This document shows, in pieces, positions 59,401 to 64,000 of a stretch of 64,000 nt of DNA (the first letter of the stretch is position 1; each line of letters opens with the position of its first letter). The position numbers were made by a program, and so were the translations under genes. The stretch comes from Siderastrea radians (lineage: Eukaryota > Cnidaria > Anthozoa > Scleractinia > Rhizangiidae). The notes under the pieces are model-generated. The model saw nothing but the letters and a program-made list of their open reading frames with translations. It was not told where the DNA came from and ran no database searches. Location of the stretch: NCBI GenBank assembly GCA_964017195.1, contig OZ024894.1:6066537-6130536 (forward strand), written 5' to 3'.

Positions 59401-62016
59401 AAGAAGTTTCAAAACAGGAAATAAAAATGTCTTACGATGTTTTTGCTGGACGTTTTCGATCACTCCAGAGACGGACAGTGGGAAAGAAATCAGAAAAAGG
59501 GCGATGCAAACTAACAAAGAATCGAAATACAGTCAAATTCACATCCATATTAGACAAGACGTAAAAAGGGAGCAAGTGTCGGTCGCATGATTAAAAACGA
59601 AAAAGGCGCCAAAACCTTGTGATATGTTGCAGCGGTTCTTGACAAAGCTGAATGAATACCCGCTTCAAGCAGTACACGACGGTTGAAGGAGGACAATTTT
59701 GGAATAATTGAATTTTCTAACTCGAAGTGAAACGAATTTATAGAAACCGGTGCGGCCATCTTCAAGAGACTGCGGGCAAGGATTATTTTCATTTTCCCGC
59801 GAGTCTCGCGTGAATGTCAAAGGCGCCAAAAACAAGGGGACGTCGTTACATTTCGCGCCTTTTTTGTCTTTACGACCCATAACGCATGCTCAGTTTGTAA
59901 ACTGTCGAGCATGCGCTTTAAAAAACCGGAAGCCGCAAAAGTGGCATCCGGTTTTTGATTATCCCAGAGCCCGTGGCATTTCGACCGGGCTCTGTGGACG
60001 AGATTGCATGCCACTTGACTCGCAAGGCTGTAGTCATCATAGACTGCGAGTAGTCTAATTTTGGCGATTGTGAGGCGGGTGAAATAATAATTTTCGGCGC
60101 TCCCTTCGCGTCGCGTCGCCTCGAAATTTCGCGCGCCCCACAATCGCCATCGCCAAAATTAGAGACTACTCGCAGTCTATAGTCATCATTGCGCATGCAC
60201 TCATGAGTCGCAGGGAAAGCCTGCCCCGAGTAAAAGCACCATTTTAATAAACAATTCTTCAAAATCAGTTGTCGTTTTTTTCCTTTTCTTTTCTTTATTT
60301 ATGTATTTATGTATTGTTATTATTTTTTGCAGTTTTGGTGCTTTCCCTTGAAAAAGGAGCCTCTCAGAGCCTAGGTAAGTTTTAAATATTACACAATCGG
60401 TAACTCAACTCTTTTACCCTCAAACATCGCTGGTAATAAGTTTTTCACTTTTCGTTCTGTGAATTGAATTGTAAAATGTGGCCTTTGGAACAGTACTTGC
60501 ATTTGGCGCTGTTTGGTTTCCATGCTTTATATTAGAAGGAGTGTTCGCACATAACTTCCTTATTGGTCTACAAGAAATTCCATACAGCAACAGATGAGAG
60601 ATATTGATAGTAATCTCCCATTGAAGGAAGAGGGAGCGTACTGGGCAAATTGAGGCCCACTGGAAAAGGTAAAAAAACACTGAACGATATAACATTCACC
60701 CACTTAAACAAAGTTTAGAGTACTAAGCCTATAGGAGTTGGAGGGGCTTGGTGGTCAAAACGAGTCACGTGTTGCGAATCGTTGCCTGTGTATCCCCAAG
60801 CGATGTACCCCAGTTTTCAAGGTTTGATTTTTAAGTTGGCAATGGAATAATTAACAGCTACTTTGAGAAAGTCTAACAAGAGTTTCAGTTTGGGGCATGT
60901 GTCTGATCATGAACAAAGAGTGGACTTTGACAGCTTTGCAGATTAGGCATTATTCGACCTTCGACCTTAATGAGATAAGTTTGACCAATTGGTCAATTCT
61001 TTCAGTTATGTTTATTTTATTTTCCATAGACTGCCCCAATGGTATTACAAATATAAAAGCTGCAACTGGTCAAATCGCACATCCTGGATCTTCAATTAAT
61101 TATGGCGTGAACGAGACAAAATGTTGGAAGATTCAAGTCCCTGATGTTTACGAAGGCATCGGGATATATTATCACGTGTAAGATTACTTTAGTCTGTTAC
61201 TTGCGCACCTTTTTTCAATGATATTCTGGAAGCGTTACCATATGTGGTTTGAGTTAGTTGTTGGCTCTCGCTAAGAGGATTTTTCTTCTGCATAGTTCGT
61301 CGATTTTCGTCTTCCACGAAAACCAAAGATTCCAAATTCCAATTCACTGGATCTGGACATAGAGCAAGAGGACCTGCATGGAAACCACACGGAGTGCAGA
61401 TGACATGGTTCCCTTTCCCAAGGGTACCATTTGGTTTTGAAGGCTGAAAACTCGATAAAAATACCAAACCGTTTTCGACGTTGTCGCTTGGTTAGGTTTG
61501 CTAAAGAATCAATAGTATTAATAGTATGTAAAAACGCATCAAGGCATCAGACTACTGGTCTGAAATAGTGTTTCTTATACCTCAGAACTCAAATGCGGTT
61601 TCCGATTGGACAAGAACGTGTTATGTGTCATGTGTCAAAACTGTCTAACTCCCTAGGGCGAACAAGATTCACTAAATCTCTAGGGAAACAATTTGAATTT
61701 TCGACTCGCACGTGAACAGGTGTGTCTTGCGTACTGCAGGTCTGAAAGAAGTATTGGTTGTTCCCATTTTTGCCTGAAAGAAGAACGATTCTAAAAAAAA
61801 ACTCTATTCTAGGGACAAGATTTCAATCTGTGTCCCAGTCCCCCCCCCGGCACAAAACTCGAAGGAGCAATCGGGAGAGAGGGGCTTCGAAACCCTGTTG
61901 TCAGAACCATGTTTCCTCCTCAGTGACAAACAGCCGGCATAGTTCAGGCACTAGCTTTCTTGACTCCCTTTGCTTTTTTTTTCGGCCTTCAAATTTGTGG
62001 CAAGATTAAGCAATAT

Positions 62017-62080
<64 letters not shown>

Positions 62081-63097
62081 GCCTTGACATAGAACAGTGT
62101 GACGACTGCGGATGCGACAGCCTCACATTCGCATTCAATGACAGTTCCAGGGACCCTCGAGCTCCCTGGCGTGAGGATAAAGAGTGTGGTAGACTAACAT
62201 CCGGGTATCTGGAATTTGCACACATGATGGACGGTGATCCTAACAAAAAGATTAGGGCAAAGGAACTCTACGTGCGGTTCTCTTCGGATGACAATGTAAA
62301 CTACAAGGGATTCAACTTCACATTTGTCGCCAAGACTGACTCTTGTAAGTTATCAAGAGTATTTTTCCTTTTACATTTCGTTTCAATAACGCCTTTTTGT
62401 CTAAAATATGTTATCATTACTCTCCCCATTTCACCCAGGAAAAAACACCCTCTCTCCTTACTCCCCTGACCATAGAGTAGGAGTGCATGGTATAAATATC
62501 TCTCAGCTTACGTCTACGGACTGACATCTCTTTACCAAAAAATTAAAGACGGGGTCCATTCCGAACCTTCTTGTGTTGAGGGCAAATGTTCTTTTCTAAC
62601 AAAACTGAGTAACTGATTTCGATTCTCATGAAGCGGGAAAAAAACCAGTTCATCACAATTCATGTAACGAAACTGACAAATATTTTTCGTTCCCTTTATA
62701 GCTAAGTCGAAGAGCTACCTGAATGCATCCAAAGATGAAACAATTGAGTTTGGCACCAGCAAATTTGGGATCAAGAACTATCCTGCAGATTACGAGGAAC
62801 AGTGGTATTTAATAGTCCCTGCAGGACGCCAGATTCAAATTACCTTCGATGCATTCGAACTGGAACAAAGCGAGAACTGCAAGAACGCCTATGTGGAGAT
62901 TCGTGAAGCTTATCATGACGACGGCCCTTTCCAAAATGACATCGAGGCAGAATATGGAGCATTCCTCGCTGAACATCTTTGTGGCAGTAACTTACCGAAA
63001 CCGATAAGGAGTGTTGGAAACATGGCTTGGGTGATGTTTAAGAGTGCTACGAACGCTTCCACTGCCTACAAGGGATTCAAGGCTTCCTTCAAAGCAG
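51567..63097 (+). CDS. CUB-CUB secreted protein, copy D (5 exons, 3' end beyond window)
   Basis: Plus-strand exons match copy C and keep the same phases. They are 51567-51615 (MVLILRHKVLWIATVW, signal peptide), 60333-60374 (LVLSLEKGASQSL), 61030-61177 (DCPNGITNIKAATGQ and KCWKIQVPDVYEG), 62082-62344 (CDDCGCDSLTF, LYVRFSSDD and GFNFTFVAK, end of the first CUB) and 62702-63097 (second CUB: EEQWYLIVPAG, NAYVEIREAY, LCGSNLPKP, GNMAWVMFKS). The five exons total 898 bp with no stop. The terminal Ser/Thr-rich exon expected from B and C is not reached before 64000. Intron 1 is 8.7 kb and includes a 3.2 kb TTAA element. Linking exon 1 to exon 2 over that distance is inference; exons 2 to 5 are secure. 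The second CUB has Lys/Ser changes and a Cys pattern as in C. Confidence 0.75.
52217..52345. mobile_element. TAGACTACGAGCAGTCTC repeat (MITE copy)
   Basis: TAGACTACGAGCAGTCTCTC, then GGGATAGTCGAGG and GAGCGAGCGTGAAATCGCC, align with 36595-36780. It is one arm or a decayed copy. Confidence 0.5.
52390..52897. mobile_element. TIR element with CGAGTCTATCTTTTTGTCG ends
   Basis: CGAGTCTATCTTTTTGTCG plus AGGGTAGAGGGTAG is mirrored by CTACCCTCTACCCTCGAC plus AAAAAGATAGACTCG. The arms extend through TTAATAACGAAAAATTAAAC for about 75-90 bp. Flanks ATCGTAA and ATCATAA may be a 7-bp target duplication with one change. Inside is a TCCAGTCCAGAG minisatellite (about 52617-52672). Confidence 0.7.
52898..54587. 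other. Intronic stretch of copy D without recognised content
   Basis: Long intron 1 of copy D. No exon or repeat structure was recognised on either strand. Confidence 0.4.
54592..57794. mobile_element. 3.2 kb TTAA-flanked element in copy D intron 1
   Basis: AGTGCCTATGAACTAAAAA on the left and TTTTTAGTTCATAGGCACT on the right are inverted and flanked by TTAA (54588-54591, 57795-57798). About 200 bp in from each end, ATGACGTCACAAATCGCG and CGCGATTTGTGACGTCACA are also inverted. No transposase was found. An (ATT)n tract occupies 56404-56460. Confidence 0.7.
56404..56460. repeat. (ATT)n microsatellite
   Basis: An uninterrupted ATT trinucleotide run. Confidence 0.95.
58367..58493 (-). mobile_element. 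tRNA-derived SINE
   Basis: The minus strand reads AGTAGCTCAGTGGTTAGAGC (A box), then TCATGGGTTCGATTCCCGTC (B box) and GGACTCAGATTTTTTCTTTG as tail. The anticodon stem has a mismatch and the loop lacks the conserved T33, so it is a SINE head and not a working tRNA. Confidence 0.65.
58620..58700 (-). mobile_element. tRNA-derived SINE, 5'-truncated copy
   Basis: The same tail and B box as the neighbour (CATGGGTTCGATTCCCGTCG, GGGACTCAGATTTTTTC), broken off in the anticodon region. Two copies lie within 350 bp in the same orientation. Confidence 0.6.
60041..60179. mobile_element. 139-bp foldback MITE with 10-bp target duplication
   Basis: AGACTGCGAGTAGTCT at the left and AGACTACTCGCAGTCT at the right are inverted. 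Arms continue with AATTTTGGCGATTGTG / CACAATCGCC and CCAAAATT. TAGTCATCAT flanks both ends (60031-60040, 60180-60189). Confidence 0.85.
62019..62074. repeat. (TA)n microsatellite next to an acceptor site
   Basis: A TA run ends in ATTTTGCAG, the acceptor of copy D exon 4. It stands where a pyrimidine tract would be expected. Confidence 0.9.
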
Positions 63098-63109
63098 GTA
63101 TGTAACACG

Positions 63110-63570
63110 GACTCCACCCACCAACACTCAATTACTGCCCATCCCCATGTCCTTGACTAAGGAAGGTGCTTTCTTTTGTTCCTGCCCATACGTTCTGAGC
63201 ATTTCGGGTCTGGTTCGAGATATTCAAGTTTCTTAAGGAATTTGCCTACTAATACCAAGGTAGTTTTTGCGCGGCTTAAGACTATGTGTGAAAAGTAGAT
63301 CTTAGCAAGGGCTATCAGAATTCATAAAGAAAACTGGGGGTAGCCACGCATTTTCAGAGATAATTGAGGCTATATATATATTTGGAAAGAAGTTGCCATC
63401 CATTCTTTGTATTTTATAGCTTTTTTTCGAATTATGGTTGCTTAATTATCTCTGAAAAACACGTGGTTACCTGTATTTTTCTTTTCAGATTCCAATAACC
63501 CTTGCTAAGAACAGCTTTTTTCTCATAGTCATAACCTTTGCAAAAATACCTTTGTATTAGGAGGCACCGT
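63110..63570. other. Intronic stretch after the last copy D exon
   Basis: No exon was recognised; the terminal Ser/Thr exon of copy D is not here. Two inverted phrases (TTAGCAAGGGCTATCAGAAT near 63303 and AACCCTTGCTAAG near 63498) bound a roughly 210-bp decayed inverted-repeat element. Confidence 0.4.
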
Positions 63571-63576
63571 CCTTAA

Positions 63577-64000
63577 CCCTCGGACGTACGTGGAAGGGGG
63601 TGGACAAATTTTTATCAGCACTTGCATGCCATTTAGATTGCGATGTCATCTGTAGTTTTTACGGCGTTCGCGAAAAAACAAAACCAAATGTCGATAAACA
63701 GCAGCAAAGTGTTTAATTATGTCATACCGTATTGTCCGTATAGCATCAGAAAGTTTCGATTTTCGACGTCTTGGATGAGGTCACAGTCTTTTGGGACCGT
63801 GGTGGGAGGTGGGGACGGAATTCTCCTATACAATATTAAAGCTATGACAACGAAACTTAGAGGGCAAAGGGACGTCCAAAACTCTTTCCTTTGAGGTCCA
63901 TAACATGAGCTGGTGACGTCATATGATGTAAGAATTGGTTCACGCTCTTGAACAGCGGCCATCTTGGATATTTTGATTTTTCGAGATCCTTTCGAATATG
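63577..64000. mobile_element. TTAA MITE with CCCTCGGACG end, cut by the window edge
   Basis: TTAA (63573-63576) then CCCTCGGACGTACGTGG matches the left end of the 46102-46670 element. The right end lies beyond the window or is lost. Confidence 0.6.

Larger units (their letters stand above)
57800..60030. other. Intronic stretch with SINEs and MITE fragments
   Basis: Apart from the SINE copies at 58367-58493 and 58620-58700 and a half MITE at 58942-58993, nothing was recognised. The open frame at 59264-59590 has no family features. Confidence 0.4.

Noticed and set aside
59264..59590. 108-codon plus frame
   Set aside because: The minus strand is equally open (59311-59517), composition is unremarkable, and it sits in the inferred intron of copy D with no family features.

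Overview
The window is metazoan nuclear DNA. It has short exons with GT..AG introns, animal domain families (CUB, RUVBL1) and a very dense load of small terminal-inverted-repeat (TIR) elements and tRNA-derived SINEs. The mix of secreted CUB genes, DUF3987-like ATPase fragments, Merlin and TTAA-flanked elements suggests an anthozoan cnidarian, probably a reef coral. That assignment is inference, because no rRNA or mitochondrial marker is present.

Layout. 1-1389 is the left end of a segmental duplication carrying a truncated CUB exon (copy A, minus). 1394-7340 holds a broken Merlin transposase, a 1.45 kb inverted-repeat element built from GGATTTGGACCCCC-type repeats, and a decayed DUF3987-like gene. 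7786-10253 carries the first four coding exons of RUVBL1 (Pontin) on minus; the rest of that gene is not in the window. An element with an 8-bp target duplication (10327-12381) sits 74 bp upstream of its ATG. 14685-15578 is an intronless gene for a secreted Gly/Arg/Ser-rich glycoprotein with a prion/Shadoo-like layout. 15848-18732 and 20907-24588 are near-identical direct copies of a non-coding segment; the second is interrupted by a 796-bp element with a TAA target duplication.

25412-63097 is the main locus, a cluster of paralogous genes for secreted CUB proteins. Copies B (25412-33540) and C (35545-48744) lie in tandem on minus. Copy D (51567-63097, continuing past the right edge) lies head-to-head with C across an inverted duplication that includes both first exons. 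The reconstructed product is signal peptide - CUB - CUB - Ser/Thr-rich 12/24-residue repeat region - short hydrophobic tail. The two minisatellite arrays (25.4-26.8 kb and 35.5-36.4 kb) are the terminal exons of B and C: each has a pyrimidine-rich acceptor at the phase required by the preceding CUB exon, and the minus frame is open to a shared C-terminus. C is intact over six exons (575 codons plus stop). B has a net 28-bp loss in its fourth exon and is frameshifted. A is only a fragment.

Most remaining sequence is transposable-element debris. Several insertions are proved by comparison with an empty paralogous site in this same window.
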